From Marisa cornuarietis (taxonomy: Eukaryota; Mollusca; Gastropoda; Architaenioglossa; Ampullariidae): a DNA stretch of 64,000 bases. A program made the translations under genes and the position numbers. The notes below the pieces were generated by a model. It ran no database searches, had not been told where the DNA came from, and worked only from the letters and a program-made list of their open reading frames with translations. Positions 24,895 to 39,690 of this stretch are shown one piece after another. How positions within the stretch are numbered: position 1 is the first letter of the stretch; every line of letters begins with the position of its first letter. Location of the stretch: the NCBI GenBank assembly GCA_004794655.1, contig SMMW01000634.1:3568501-3632500 (forward strand), read 5' to 3'.

Positions 24895-25155
24895 CTAAGT
24901 GTTTGCTGTAGTGTCGGTGATTCTGGTGACAGCGTCATGTTCTTCATCACCAGCAGTATCCTGATTAACAGCAGTAGTTTGGTTAAACGTAAAACATTTG
25001 TATACCCTTTCTTTCATTAAAGAAAGATATCCGACACCATTTATTATGCTCTGAATATTGTCTTTCAACACGGACACGGACGCAGCGAATTGTAGCGAAA
25101 TTCGTTTGCTCCTCTCAATCTTTCGCAGTGCAGTAAGACATTCTGTCCGGTGCAA
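24895..25155 (-). other. Unidentified open frame, 86 codons
   Basis: The minus strand is open and has a balanced, protein-like composition (ALRKIERSKRISLQ, then DNIQSIINGVGYLS, ending ITDTTANT and a stop), unlike the low-complexity chance frames around it. I recognise no domain. It could be an exon or a remnant of a gene or transposon. It lies between the tetraspanin A 3'-UTR and the receptor pseudogene. Confidence 0.25.
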
Positions 25156-25194
25156 ACAAAGGGCCTTAACCCTATACTAAACATCACGACTCAG

Positions 25195-26143
25195 CGGACA
25201 GATGAGTTACGCCCCTTATAACGACGCGTTCCTTGGTTTTTAGTTTATTGAACAATGCATCTGTCAGTCCTTTTAGTTCTGTTTGATTGACGTCTTAGAC
25301 TGCAAGCCTAATCACATCATATCTATGTTAAGGTTCAAAATTGTTGCCAGACTTAAAGTAGTGTCAGTTTTCTTTTGTTCTCTATCTATTTTCGGGTCTG
25401 TTGATATATTGTGACTTTTTATGTACACTGACTGTATTCTAGGAAATGAGTGGCTGTGTTTTTATTTGAGCACTAGCAAGATTTTATGTAGTAGTTTTAT
25501 TTTAATCTGCGAATGTATTTATTTTGATCTATAGCCACCGTATTTCCATTATTTACATACTTTGATCTATTAGTGGTGATATTTGGGTATAAGAGTGGTG
25601 ATAACTTGATGTGTGTTTGGTGGTATTTTATTTTTAGAGTGGTTATATTGTGTGTGAGTAGCAAACTTTTTGGTGTGTGAATGGCGATATTTTGGTCTGA
25701 TCAGATTTCCCGATGCACCCTGTCCTGAAAAAATTGATTATTAGAAAGCTCGACAGAAGAGAGCAAAAGAATGTCGGTTCGAGGCCTGCCTGATCCAGCA
25801 TAGAATTCTCTCTCCATCTACCAAGCTCCTGAATGTGTCTTTTTTGTTGTATTATTTAGTACTTTAAAAGTACCTTTTAAGGTAGATTTAGCGCATTGTT
25901 CTGGAAAAAGTGAATGTAGTATAGTGTTTCTTTCTTTCTCAATTTTATTGCTTTTGTACATCTACCTTAAAAAATAAAGAAAGCACCAGACTACCTTCAC
26001 TTCCTTTTGCATCGACATGATGAGCGTATTTATATTCACAGGCTTTGGGACAACTACACTGATGGGAGGCTTTAAGCTCGACACAAATACTGAGATGACT
26101 ATGCAAGTATTGTCATGTCGAAGAAAATCACGAAGTATTCAGA

Positions 26144-26175
<32 letters not shown>

Positions 26176-26903
26176 TGCGTGCGTGAGTGCGTGCGTGCGT
26201 GCGTGTGTGCGTGCGTGCGTGCGTGCCTGCGTGAGTGAGTGGGGAAGATAGGGGTCTGCTTAGACATTAAAGTCCTTCCTGGTCTTATGTGGGCTTCGTT
26301 CATTCAATGCAGCTCTCATTAATGCTCAATAGGTCGAGACCTTCTCTCTTTAATACTACGACATTCTAAGTCGCGGACAGGAGGAGAGACAGCATAAAAT
26401 AGCGGTTGGTGAAATTTTTTTAGGGGGGTGGTGGTGGCGTAAGAGTCCACAACGCTTAGGTGGTTCAATTATTTGTAACAAAAGCCCCTTAGATGTGTAT
26501 GTCTACCTCTCTCATGCATTCCTTCGTTGCTTCATTCATTCCTTCTTTCCTTCATTCCTTCGTTAATTCATTTTCTTGCCTTTTGTTAAGTTTTTTTTAT
26601 CATGCTGTCTTCATACTTTGCAACCCAAGACGGGTTTCTCTTCACGCTTGGCATACTCACCTTTGTGTAGGCAAAAGGGAAAGTTAATCAACCGTTATTC
26701 CTGACCCGGGACGTTGACGACGCTGGCAGTAGAATCCAGTTTCTATTTCTACAAGGCTCAATGTTAAAAGACATGTCATCATGTCAGACAGGACGTGTTA
26801 GAAATAAATCAGTTCAGCATTCTACCCGGAAGATCTGCCTTTAACTTGCAGGGTCTGCAAATTCTTATTCTTATGGTGAATTTTTACAACCTGTTTGTCC
26901 TCT
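25195..26903 (+). pseudogene. Pseudogene of the mannose-6-phosphate receptor-like gene (copy 3)
   Basis: Blocks follow the order of copy 2. 25195-25300 matches intron 1 near 5508-5760 (GGACAGATGAGTTAC). 25700-25735 matches exon 2 (CAGATTTCCCGATGCACCCT against 5861). 25840-25930 matches intron 2. 26037-26140 matches the exon 3 end and its flank, followed by a GT/GC array like the (GT)n at 6898. 26570-26690 matches intron 6 and exon 7. Exons 4-6 are missing and exon 7 contains a TAG (CTTTGTGTAG). The exon 7 acceptor CCAG|GAC has become CCAAGAC. It is a dead segmental copy, and its 3'-UTR part is interrupted by a LINE at 26919. Confidence 0.8.
26142..26240. repeat. (GT)n(GCGT)n microsatellite inside the pseudogene
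   Basis: A GT run then GCGT tetranucleotides, positionally equivalent to the (GT)n at 6898 in receptor copy 2. Confidence 0.85.
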
Positions 26904-27321
26904 TTATATTGCTTTAGTGACTCACCGATTTTTGCTTGCAGGAGAAAACTCCCCACTTTGTCCTTGGTGTAAAGACCCCCTAACCATAGAACATTTGCTC
27001 ATCTCCTGTTCAAAACTAGCTAAAATTCGTCAAAACTATTTTACAGCACAGACTCTCGCTGACCTTTTTGCAAAACACTCTTCCAAATCAATCCTGGCAT
27101 ATGTAAACTCCATTCAGATGTTTCACCTGATATGATAGAACTTATGTGTTAAAAACTGTTATTTTATAAAACTAAGAAAAGAGAAATCTCTAGACTTGTA
27201 AAATTTCTTTGTATCAATCCTTGAATAGTCATATACATTGTTTTTGCCATGAGATAGTCTTAGTTGCTGACTTGGCATAAAACAACAATTAACTAACTAA
27301 CTAACATTATATTGCTTTAGT
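26904..27321 (+). mobile_element. 5'-truncated I/Nimb-like LINE with 15-bp target-site duplication
   Basis: The frame at 26919-27135 reads THRFLLAGENSPLCPWCKDP, then TIEHLLISCSKLAKIRQNYF, the cysteine/histidine segment found after RNase H in I-group LINEs. The 3' end carries GAGATAGTCTTAGTTGCTGA and TTGGCATAAAACAACAATT, then a TAAC tandem tail. TTATATTGCTTTAGT is present on both sides (26904-26918 and 27307-27321). The receptor 3'-UTR copies near 31303 and 34255 show the site without the insertion. Confidence 0.85.
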
Positions 27322-27960
27322 AACTAAATGATAAGAAGTACATAGTGTACAGGCACACAAACACGCATATATATATATATATATATTTACAGATGTCACT
27401 TGGATACAGCTTTTACAAATTTATATGAAGGACACTGCTTCATCCCAGAGATATGGTGTCTGCTCTCTTTTGACACCTATTCATTTCAATCATTCTTTTT
27501 TCACCTCTGGTGAGCTGGTCACAGATGCTTTCATGTTCTAGATCAAGAGTAGAAAAATCATTTTATCCGAACCTTCAAGGCAAATCAGCAAATCCATAAA
27601 AGTTTTTCATATCAACATAAATGACTACTAAGTAAATAGTAATAATAATGTAAATTTTGAGCGAAGAGCAAGGAGCGTCCATCGCGGAATTAGACTGGAC
27701 ACACACGCGTACGTGACAGGACACACATTTATGCTTCTCGCCGGCTACCCGCGGCATATGTGGATGATTTGGGAAAATTATGCATGCACGTGACCTTCGC
27801 CCCAACCCGTTAGATCACTTTTGGTTTCATGTCGGCTGTTGATACGTGTAGCATTTTTCAACCATGTCGGCTCATACAATGTAAAGAAAATCGTCCATAT
27901 TGCTGAGTATCTTAGCGTACAGTTCGCCTAAAAGTGTCTGACATAATATATATATATACA
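27322..27960. other. End of the receptor 3'-UTR copy, then unassigned DNA
   Basis: 27322-27345 continues the receptor 3'-UTR copy after the LINE. A (TA)n tract lies at 27366-27388. The block at 27690-27760 is shared with 13745-13800. No gene is supported. Confidence 0.4.
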
Positions 27961-28293
27961 TATAATATAAATGTTAAATGAAGATTTGTATAGCGCATAT
28001 TCACACTCATAGAGAGCATGCTCTTAGCGCTTAAAACAAGGAAGAGACATGGACTAAATGGATAGAACACGAGGGGCGGAAGAATAAACGACAGTACTGA
28101 CGACAAAGAGAAAACAAAGATGGAAAACACAAAAAGACACCAAGTAACAGAACATGGAAAATATAGTGATTCTGCAGAGAAAGATGGGTAGAAAAGTAGC
28201 AAGAGCAGAAGGGGGGAGGGTAAGAAGGACGAGCATTGTGTGGACTGTGTTAGGAGTAATGCTCAATGAAGAGGTTTTCAGTTTTCCTTTCAT
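27960..28293 (-). mobile_element. CR1/L2-like LINE 3' end
   Basis: It carries GAAGATTTGTATAGCGCATA, TTCACACTCATAGAGAGCAT, GCTCTTAGCGCTTAAAAC and later AATATAGTGATTCTGC, the same tail as at 29699-29920 and 63811-64000. Read on the minus strand this is the 3'-UTR of a LINE ending in ATT repeats. No RT is attached in this copy. Confidence 0.7.
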
Positions 28294-29018
28294 GGATTTC
28301 CAAAAGATAAGCAGATGAAAAAGCTGTGGCTAGTAAGACATTGTTTGGATTTATGAGGTTATTTGTGCGCGTTCAAGCATGTCTGTGTGTGTGTGTAGCA
28401 AGTGTGTACATACTTTGTAAATGCCATGAACTTCTCCATCATAAGAAGGAATGTATCTGCTAAACAATTATGATTATCATCAATGTACTTTTGAGGCACA
28501 ATCACAAATAGAAAATTGTGTATTAAGAAAGAAAGGTTTTGTTACTATATTTATAATCTGCCTCGTGTGTCAATTTTTTACTTATAAACATATATTTATA
28601 TACTCCCAACAGTTGTCTCGCTATGCTTGTCATATGAGTAGAGCCCATTTATCGCGCAACTAATTACGAAAATGAGGATTGTGGAGAATCACAGGTATTG
28701 TGCTAACACACTGTAGTGACACTACAGCTAGACGAGATAAATGCTAAAAAAAACGTTCCCCACCCCTGCTCTAGATATAGACTAACTTTTAAATTCATAG
28801 CCCCTAAGGAGATTCAACCCATACATTTCACCATCAGTTCATCAAACTCAGCACTCCTTTTTATTACTGTGGGGTCTACAGGTAGGTATGATAGTCACTA
28901 GTATCTTAATTGCTCGTAATATCTCTCACGTTCTGACTATTATGGTCAGACTATTCTGATTATTTAGCTGTTTCGAGCACGTACCTCAATGATGCCCTCA
29001 CTTGCAGTAAAAGGTAAA

Positions 29019-29280
29019 AGGGGAAGTGGATGGCCGAGTGGTTAGAGCGCTGGCGTTCGAACCGAGAGCGCGTTGGTTCAATTCCCGATAAGCGCAGCAA
29101 ACTTTCCCCAGTCGACCCAGCTGACGGGAATGGGTACCTGACTCCTTAGAGGGTTGGGAGCAGCAAGGGAGCGGAGATTGGCACCACCCTCATGTAAAAG
29201 CTGGCCCCGACAAAAGTGGGGTCTCTAACACCTCACTCCCAACGACCTGAAAAGGTTATGGGATGACCTTTACCTTTTTT
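29019..29280 (+). mobile_element. tRNA-derived SINE, full length
   Basis: The tRNA-like head is GATGGCCGAGTGGTTAGAGC (A box) and GGTTCAATTCCC (B box). The body includes CCCAGCTGACGGGAATGGGT and the tail is GGTTATGGGATGACCTTTAC followed by a T run. Other copies or pieces are at 29521-29668 (minus), 30463-30692 (minus) and 51866-51934 (plus). Confidence 0.85.
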
Positions 29281-29304
29281 TATTAGGGTCAAGTGCTCCG
29301 TGTG

Positions 29305-29475
29305 TGGGAGCACTAAGCATATTATGGCTGTAATATTCGGAATGTACAAATGTTCGTGAGATAAGATCGGAGACACTCTCTCGGCAAACTGCTAGAGAAG
29401 AATGGACAACGACTTGCTGGGGCATTGTATATCCTCTACAAACACTACTGACAAAGAGAGATAGACAGCGTACCA
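29305..29475. repeat. Unnamed dispersed repeat
   Basis: Blocks such as ACTAAGCATAT and TATCCTCTACAAACACTACT recur at 33428-33530 and 36285-36390, with partial copies near 15318 and 30343. It is non-coding and of unknown class. Confidence 0.45.
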
Positions 29476-29520
29476 GAGATAACACAGCCTCGTGCTGGCT
29501 TCTGTTTTTTTAAGATTAGA

Positions 29521-29668
29521 TGATCTTCCTTACCTTTTTTTCTGTCGTCGGGTAGTCAGGTGTTAGAGGTCAGTATTTTGTGAGCGTCTCCTCTACCTTG
29601 TTGCTATACCTTTTTCAACCTTCTATGGAGTCAGGTACCCCATTCCTACAGCTGGGTTGACTGGGTTT
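29521..29668 (-). mobile_element. SINE fragment (same family as 29019)
   Basis: Reversed tail and body of the SINE family: CTGTCGTCGGGTAGTCAGGT, then GGAGTCAGGTACCCCATTCC and CAGCTGGGTTGACTGG. The tRNA-like head is missing. Confidence 0.6.
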
Positions 29669-29679
29669 ATGATCGACGT

Positions 29680-30330
29680 AAATAATAATAATAATAATAG
29701 TGAAGATTTTTATAGCGCATATTCACACTCATAGAGTAGATACAGAACACAGGGACGAAAGAAAACGACAGTACTGACGAAACAGAAAACAAAAGGCATC
29801 AAGTAACAGGAACAGAAAAATATAGTGATTCTGCAAGAAAGATGGGTAAAGTAGCAAGAGGGAAGGGGGGAGGTTAAGAAGGACGAGCATTGTGTGGACT
29901 GTGTTAGGAGAAATGCTCAAGGAAGAGGTGCGTTTTCAGTGCCGATTTGAAAGATTCAGTTGTAGGAAGGTGGCGGATATGGAAAGGAAGAGAGTTCCAT
30001 TGTTTTGCAGCACAGTAGCCAAAAGTCCTGTGACCATATGTTGTTGTTCTGGTGTCAGGAACAGGATACGGTCGTCAGACGAAGAGCGTAGTTGTCTGGA
30101 CGGAGAGTAAGGGATGAGAAGTTCAGAGAAATAGTCAGGACAGGAGCCAGCAAAGAACTTAAAACACAGCACAGACAGTTTGTACTGAATGCGAGAACGG
30201 ATGGGTAGCCAGTGTAGAAAACGAAGGAGAGGAGTGACATAGTCCCGTGTCAGCAAAAACCGACAAAACAACAACAACAAAATATCCTTCTTTTTTTTAA
30301 TGAAAATCGCGCTTTCATAACACACGCGCT
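29680..30330 (-). mobile_element. CR1/L2-like LINE 3' part (RT C-terminus plus 3'-UTR)
   Basis: The minus strand reads RDYVTPLLRFLHWLPIRSRI, QYKLSVLCFKFFAGSCPDYF, SPSRQLRSSSDDRIL and NNGTLFLSISATF. This is the well-known tail domain of CR1/L2/Jockey-group reverse transcriptases, with the WNSLP block altered. The 3'-UTR ends in TATAGCGCATATTCACACTC at its low-coordinate end beside an AAT array. It is truncated at the 5' end. Confidence 0.8.
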
Positions 30331-30462
30331 TTCATAACACACAGCCGTAAAGGATTCGGGACCTGACAAGACTTTTTGTCTCGCGTCTACAAAGAGCCAC
30401 TGAAGAGAAATGAATTGTAGAAGACAGTTACAGTGGAAGAAAGGGGACAGAGAGAGAGGGAT

Positions 30463-30692
30463 AAGGTAAATGTCATCCCATAACCTTTTCAGGTCGTAGG
30501 GGAGTGAGGTGTTAGAAACCCCACTTTTCTCGGGGCCAGCATTTACATGAGGGTGGTGCCAATCTCCTCTCACTGCCTTACCTTCCCTAACCCTCTATGG
30601 AGTCAGTTTGCTGCGCTTATTGGGAATTGAACCAACGCGCTCTCGGTTCGGAAGCCAGCGCTCTAACCACTCGGCCATCCGCTTCCCCAGAG
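30463..30692 (-). mobile_element. tRNA-derived SINE, minus strand
   Basis: Reverse complement of the family at 29019. The head CTCTAACCACTCGGCCATCC is at the high-coordinate end and the tail GTCATCCCATAACCTTTTCA at the low end. AGAGAGGGATA before and AGAGAAGGGATA after look like a target-site duplication, and the (GATA)n run begins inside the second one. Confidence 0.8.
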
Positions 30693-30696
30693 AAGG

Positions 30697-30785
<89 letters not shown>
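30697..30785. repeat. (GATA)n microsatellite
   Basis: About 22 GATA units immediately after the SINE. Confidence 0.95.
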
Positions 30786-30786
<1 letters not shown>

Positions 30787-31361
30787 GTAGAATGGAGCAG
30801 AGATTAAAGATGGGTTGGTAGGTGGGACAATCACAGACAATGCAGGCCTGTGTAATTTATTGCACGCCGTTAACGTTTCTTTGAGTAGCAGTGTCTGAGG
30901 TTTCCTCTTCATGTGACACTTTGTACATTCCGATTTTATACAACAGAAAACATAATATTCCCATACGTCTTAAATACTACACAATCAGTTTGTACAACTG
31001 AGTAAATCTTCCAGAAATAGGGTTACTTTGACTAATGCAATCAACCTTATTTCGGACCAAGGGGTGCTGACCACGCTGTCAGTTTGATCAGGTTTCTGTT
31101 TCAACAACGAACAACGTGTGTAGTTTTTTTATGGATGTTGTAAAACATTCCGCTATGTCAGACAGGACACTGTACAATACGAAACTTTCTTGTTTGAAAT
31201 AAATCAGTTCAACATTTTACCCGTAAGACTTGCGTCCTATGCTTGCAATGTCTGCTCATTCTTATTCTTGCGATTAGTTTTTCAACATGTTTGTCCACTT
31301 TATATTGCTTAAGTAACTAGAATATTAGAAAGATATAGCTCACACGCACCTCCACACACAC

Positions 31362-31408
<47 letters not shown>

Positions 31409-31631
31409 TACACATATTGTATAACTGAAAACAAAGTTTGAAAATTATATGAAGTAGAATACTTCGTTCTAAAGATTTTGTGTCTGTTTTATAACACGTA
31501 AATATTTCAGTTATTCTTTTGTTAACTCTTGTGAAGTCTCATTCTACTTTGGGTGATGCAAGAACAATGGGTGCGCGTGATATAGTTCCAGCTGCTGACG
31601 CAGATCTGACACGAGTGACACTAGAAACAGG

Positions 31632-31921
31632 TTAACCTAGCCATCAGGCTAAACTAGACATCAAGTCAACCTAGCCATCAACCTAGCCATCAAGTCAACC
31701 GAGCCATCAACCTAGCCATCAAGTCAACCTAGCCATCAACCTAGCCATCAAGTCAACTTAGCCATCAACCTAGCCATCAAGTCAACCTAGCCATCAACCT
31801 AGCCATCAAGTCAACCTAGCCATCAACCTAGCCATCAACCAAGCCATCAACCTAGCCATCAAGTCAACCTAGCCATCAACCTAGCCATCAAGTCAACCTA
31901 GCCATCAACCTAGCCATCAAG
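31632..31921. repeat. 29-bp minisatellite built from a 12-bp unit (unit 1)
   Basis: The higher-order 29-base unit GTCAACCTAGCCATCAACCT ... is made of 12-base CTAGCCATCAAC subrepeats with a GT-containing spacer every second unit. The homologous array in unit 2 (34583-34810) is shorter by about two units. Confidence 0.9.
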
Positions 31922-32506
31922 ACCTGTATGTGGCAGGCATCAAGCGACGACTGATAACGAGCCACTCGCGTCAGACTCACCTTAGAAGCCATGTCTCCCT
32001 GCAAGAGCGACAACAGTACCAGTGGTTTATTTGTAATTTTTTTTAATCTCTGGGCCTGATTGACTTTAGATTGTAACAGCCGTTCTTTTTTTTTTCATTC
32101 TCTAATTTTTGTTTTTGTCTGGTTATTGGCACTAATGAGTGACTGCAGCTGGCATTTTCATTGTTTTGAGCAGTATATAACCAGCTATTTACCGGGTGGA
32201 AGAAAGTGCAAATATTCACACAAGCTCACTTACAATCTACTGTGATAGAAGCTTGACATTTGATTGCACCATAATTACTTTACTTACACCAGGGGACTTC
32301 AATGATCGTACGAATGTCGTGATATACTGATTAATCGATCGGTAAATACAGTCGTCACACCGACAATAGGCAATTAACGATCCAATGCACCCATTTCACC
32401 TGCCCCAGACAGTACAGGTGTAGTGACAAGTGAACCATTTGTATGCTACAGTGTATATGTTGAAACTGCTATGGCCTCAATGTATGAAATAGAGCTCTTT
32501 CCTTGG

Positions 32507-32580
<74 letters not shown>

Positions 32581-32680
32581 ATGACTGTACAAAATTAAAA
32601 AAATAGGCACGTTGAATGTTTGGATGTTTAAAATATTGGGGAAGTGACTAAATAAACAATAGGAATAAATGGCAATGGAT

Positions 32681-32721
<41 letters not shown>

Positions 32722-32945
32722 TGAAAGATACTTTATATGCGCTTGTACGTATGTCTGAGAGACTGAGAGACAGCAATTACTTAAGTATGTGTTATCTTGT
32801 TATAAGTGTGTCTTTCTATAAATATATATGTTTGTGTATGCATAAACGTGCATGTGCGCATGTGTTTGCGAGGGTGTAACATAAGTTCACCCGCGAGACA
32901 AAGAGTGATTGAGATTCTCGAGAGCACAAAGGCACAGATTAGAGT

Positions 32946-33239
32946 TTAAGTTGCATCAACGGTGAGATAATGACGAATGATACTGATCCTATGAATTTCA
33001 ATGTAAGCGTTTCTGCAGACATGAGAAATATGCTGATGAAAAAGCAAACTCTGATTAAGAATGACACCCAAGCTGCAGACAGATGTGGAGAAGTGAATAA
33101 CTGAGTTGTTTATAGACAGAGACTGAGAGAGAGAAGGATGACTCAGAAATAACCCGTGAAATAACATCATACAGTGTAACACCATTGTGAGACACCATAT
33201 CTCAGGACAGAAGCATCTGAGTAAACACCATTCACACAC
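32946..33239 (-). mobile_element. CR1/L2-like LINE RT fragment (unit 1)
   Basis: The minus strand reads SVCSLGVILNQSLLFHQHIS and HVCRNAYIEIHRISIIRHYL, the block downstream of the catalytic motif in CR1/L2/Jockey-type reverse transcriptases. The piece of about 95 codons ends abruptly on both sides. An identical frame is at 35801-36094. Confidence 0.8.
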
Positions 33240-33718
33240 AGAGTCTGGGTTTGGTCCATGAGATAGGATCCAAACCAGGACAAAGCATCATTAAATAAAG
33301 TACCGTTCTTATTTAAGGCAGATCTAAGGGGAGGTAAAGCTATTCACTATTATTATAATTGCTGTCGGTGTCGTTAAGGTGAAGTTTAAAGACACTATTG
33401 AAGACGGCTATTTTGTGTTTAAAAACACTAAGCATATAACTGTACAGACCACTCTAAAAGTAGAAGTGCACGGGCGATTACTAAAGCATACGTTGGTGCC
33501 TTGTTTATCCTCTACCATGACTACTCACAAAGGGTTGTGACTTTTCTGAGGGAACCTCGTGCAGGCGCTTTTATAAAGTACAGTCGTCAAGGTCCTCTAG
33601 ACCCGAACAGTCAACTACAGTGACAAAGTCTGTGTACAATTTTTGTCCCTTGTCTCTAAAGATTCACTAAAGCGATAAATCTTACACGACACGAATACAG
33701 GCCAAAAAAGACATCAAA

Positions 33719-33759
<41 letters not shown>

Positions 33760-33790
33760 TGAGGACAACAGAGAAATAAAAGCAACAAAG

Positions 33791-36790
<3,000 letters not shown>

Positions 36791-37420
36791 GGGTCAACCG
36801 AAAGAGGAAGATAACCGGGATTAGGACTGGGATGGTCAGAAAGGTGCGTTATTTTTTCCCGCACGCTTGTTTTATTTTTATTTATTATTTATCAGTATGG
36901 GGGGATTTCTCTCCATGTGCCTAGGTCACTATATCGATAACTTTGTCTTTTCAGATTTATTTATATTCATGATCAAAATAAAATTAATAGGATCTTTACT
37001 AATGACAATGACATAGCAGTAGGAAAGAATATAAAAATAACATTACCAGCCACGGGTTTGAATATCTATCAACACATTTAGCTTAACAAATCATAATGTT
37101 ACCAAAAATCATTCTATTTGTATACCTTATAATAAGATCCATTTGCAAAGGTTTTCAAAACTGTGGATAACGACGTCTAATTAACATGCAATCCCACTCT
37201 CTAACTGCCGATACCGTAGTTATGTCTCAGACGAGTCAAGATGATAGGGTTCTGACTTCTTTTTTGTATTTTTGTAGTTTGTAGGGAGCGGGGTTGTTCC
37301 CTTAGACACGCGATCTTTCAGAAATTGCTCTCTAGTAGAGCTCGAACGTTGAAACAATGCGTTTCCAGTTGGGAGGGGGGTGAATATCATGATCGTTTCC
37401 AACGGTCTGTTTAGCTATTC

Positions 37421-37517
<97 letters not shown>

Positions 37518-37519
37518 TC
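37421..37519. repeat. (TTTC)n microsatellite
   Basis: About 24 uninterrupted TTTC units. Confidence 0.95.
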
Positions 37520-38093
37520 AAAATGTGCAGGGAGCAATGCCAAGCAGCTTGCATTTTGATCTTACTGGAGAAACTGACCTGCATAAACATGTCTTCTATT
37601 TTGATCGATTCGAGGTACAAAAAAAATCAGTATTGATCGGGCCTAGATTACCTTCTTTGTTGTTGCTAGGTAGAATTTAGTGCATAATATTATGCTGGTC
37701 GATTCACTCAGACAGGACCAAGAAAAAAAAGAAAGAACAAATTAGCATTCAGGAAGGGGTTTTTCTTCTCGTGATCACGTAAAGTGTTGTGGTCTGTCTT
37801 CCAAGCAGTGGGGCTCTTACAAAAGAACGAAGCAATTTTTCAAGGAAGTCAGGTGTGCAGGTTTCAAGAATATTGATTGCGATTCAGCGCTTGCAATATT
37901 GATCTCTTCTCTGAGCCCTGAATAATTATCGCTTCTGGTTAGACATATCGCTACGGTGTGGCATGGATACTGATCACTGTCCTGAAGCAGTAGATTGTAG
38001 TTTAATAATCCATGCTTGTAGCAGCTGAACACGACGAGAGTAACAATCCACTTTACCATCGACAGTGTGTTATTAAACGGTCAGGGGCCAGTT
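37520..38093. other. Interval without recognisable features
   Basis: AT-rich DNA with only accidental short frames. I see no repeat or exon. Confidence 0.4.
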
Positions 38094-38351
38094 GCGCAAC
38101 ACATTTCTAAGTTTAAACACTTTTAGGCCTTAACTCTATTTAGATAATTAGTTTAAAGTGGGCATCACAATTCTAGACTTTTTAAAACTAAAACTGCTTT
38201 AAGTAAGATAAAGTTGTTTAAGTCTGACTTTCCGTCCTGTCAGTACAATATTTTGTATGTTTTTCTGCAGTGCATCAGAATGGCTAAGAAGAGATTTTGC
38301 TTCTTTAGAACAGTTTTAAGGTTTAGAAACGTGTTGTGCAACTGGCCCCAG
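38094..38351. mobile_element. Complete MITE with about 27-bp terminal inverted repeats
   Basis: The left end GGGGCCAGTTGCGCAACACA is the inverse of the right end ACGTGTTGTGCAACTGGCCC, and the match continues through TTTCTAA. The element is about 258 bases long, AT-rich inside and non-coding. A partial copy in reverse orientation lies at 7654-7770. The superfamily is not clear because I cannot define the target duplication. Confidence 0.8.
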
Positions 38352-39340
38352 ATGTACGCGTTACAAACAGATAATAAGCAGAGGTGCCAATCAGAACTGT
38401 ATGTATCGCTTGCTAGACATAAAGACTGTTTTTAACCGACCTGCGTCAAATATCTGGAGCCCCAAAGCCACATTGTACTTGTAAATGTACTGGCATACAA
38501 GTTTGGACATGCTGGCCAAAGTTCAACTGTCCCGAACATTCGCACCAAAACCATTGGTCTCCTGTGACATTCAAACATAACTTTTCCGAAGTTCGAGGAC
38601 ATTTGACTGTCAAAAGGGTTTCAAAGTTAGCAATAAAATTATGCTATTTCACAATTTCCAGCAAATCATGTCAGGGTCCGTAGCCAACATTCTGTAGACT
38701 AGAGTGTAAAAACTATTACCTATTTTAAAATTCATAATCTTATTCTTTAGACCTCCAAGTTCCCATTTATCAGAAAGGTTCATATGAAAAAACAGGCAGA
38801 AAACCGATCCATATTGACCTCTGTTGTCATGTAAGCGAATGTACCTGTCGATTTTTAGGAACGATCAAATGTTTATCTGAATGAATTTCAGAAGTTATGA
38901 AACCAAGAGAAAGTGAATCAGAACCAATGGATGTTTAAAATCTAACAATAAGACATATTTTATACCTCCTGGACATGAAAGGCTCTACATATGATCAGTA
39001 GTTTAAACAAGTTCTGTATTTCTTTCCCCTGACTGTTCTTAATACATTATGTCAATCTATTTAGGACGTAAAGACTACAATCATGCTTGGTTTCGTCTTA
39101 GTCGAGTAGCCAAGCGGAGATTACAGGGCTACCACAAAACCAGGCTAATAATCCTGATCATTATTCACACGACAATGTGTAAGGTCTTTCAACAGGACAC
39201 TGTATAAGAATGTTATAAGACGAAGATGTCTATAAGAAATAATAATGAACTTGTTTATAAAGTTTCTATTCTTCCTACAGCAACTCATGGCGCAGATACA
39301 CACATACGGACACACACACACAGACACACTTTCACGCACT
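38352..39340. other. Interval without recognisable genes
   Basis: AT-rich sequence with no supported exon or named repeat. Confidence 0.35.
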
Positions 39341-39347
39341 TACACAC

Positions 39348-39348
<1 letters not shown>

Positions 39349-39402
<54 letters not shown>
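39349..39402. repeat. (CA)n microsatellite
   Basis: A pure CA run of about 27 units, with looser CACA sequence before it. Confidence 0.9.
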
Positions 39403-39405
<3 letters not shown>

Positions 39406-39529
39406 GAGTAGGCTTAGGTGAACATGTAGAGGCAGTTTGTTCCGGGTAAAGCCCGTGCCTTTGAAAGGTTCTATTGTCTGCTTAGGGCGTAAAATATATG
39501 CAGTACAGAATCCAACAAGCTGATACTGA

Positions 39530-39690
39530 ATGTGCAAGGTGCTTCAACTTGTTCAAGAAACAGAAGAGGAGATGACTGCCAGAAGAAGTGCAAAGAAGAC
39601 TGCTCAGAGTTACAGTAAATTAGAAGATCACAGAAGTAGTAAGGAGCAGAGCCTGCAAAGAACCGCCAGCGAATTGTAGAAAGTTTATTA
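39530..39690 (-). mobile_element. Possible decayed LINE RT remnant
   Basis: The minus strand reads RWRFFAGSAPYYFCDLLIYC, which resembles the FAGSCPDYFSELL block of the LINE at 29936-30325, but little else matches. From 39690 to 40848 I see nothing else I can name. Confidence 0.3.

Noticed and set aside
29035..29090. A functional tRNA gene
   Set aside because: The A- and B-box sequence is the head of a repeated SINE with body and tail, and the same head occurs at 30640-30690; it is not an isolated cloverleaf gene.
31632..31921. A CRISPR-like array
   Set aside because: Repeats are contiguous 12- and 29-base units without unique spacers, in a eukaryotic setting; it is a minisatellite.
37411..37620. 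Lys-Glu-Arg repeat frame
   Set aside because: Translation of the (TTTC)n tract on the minus strand.
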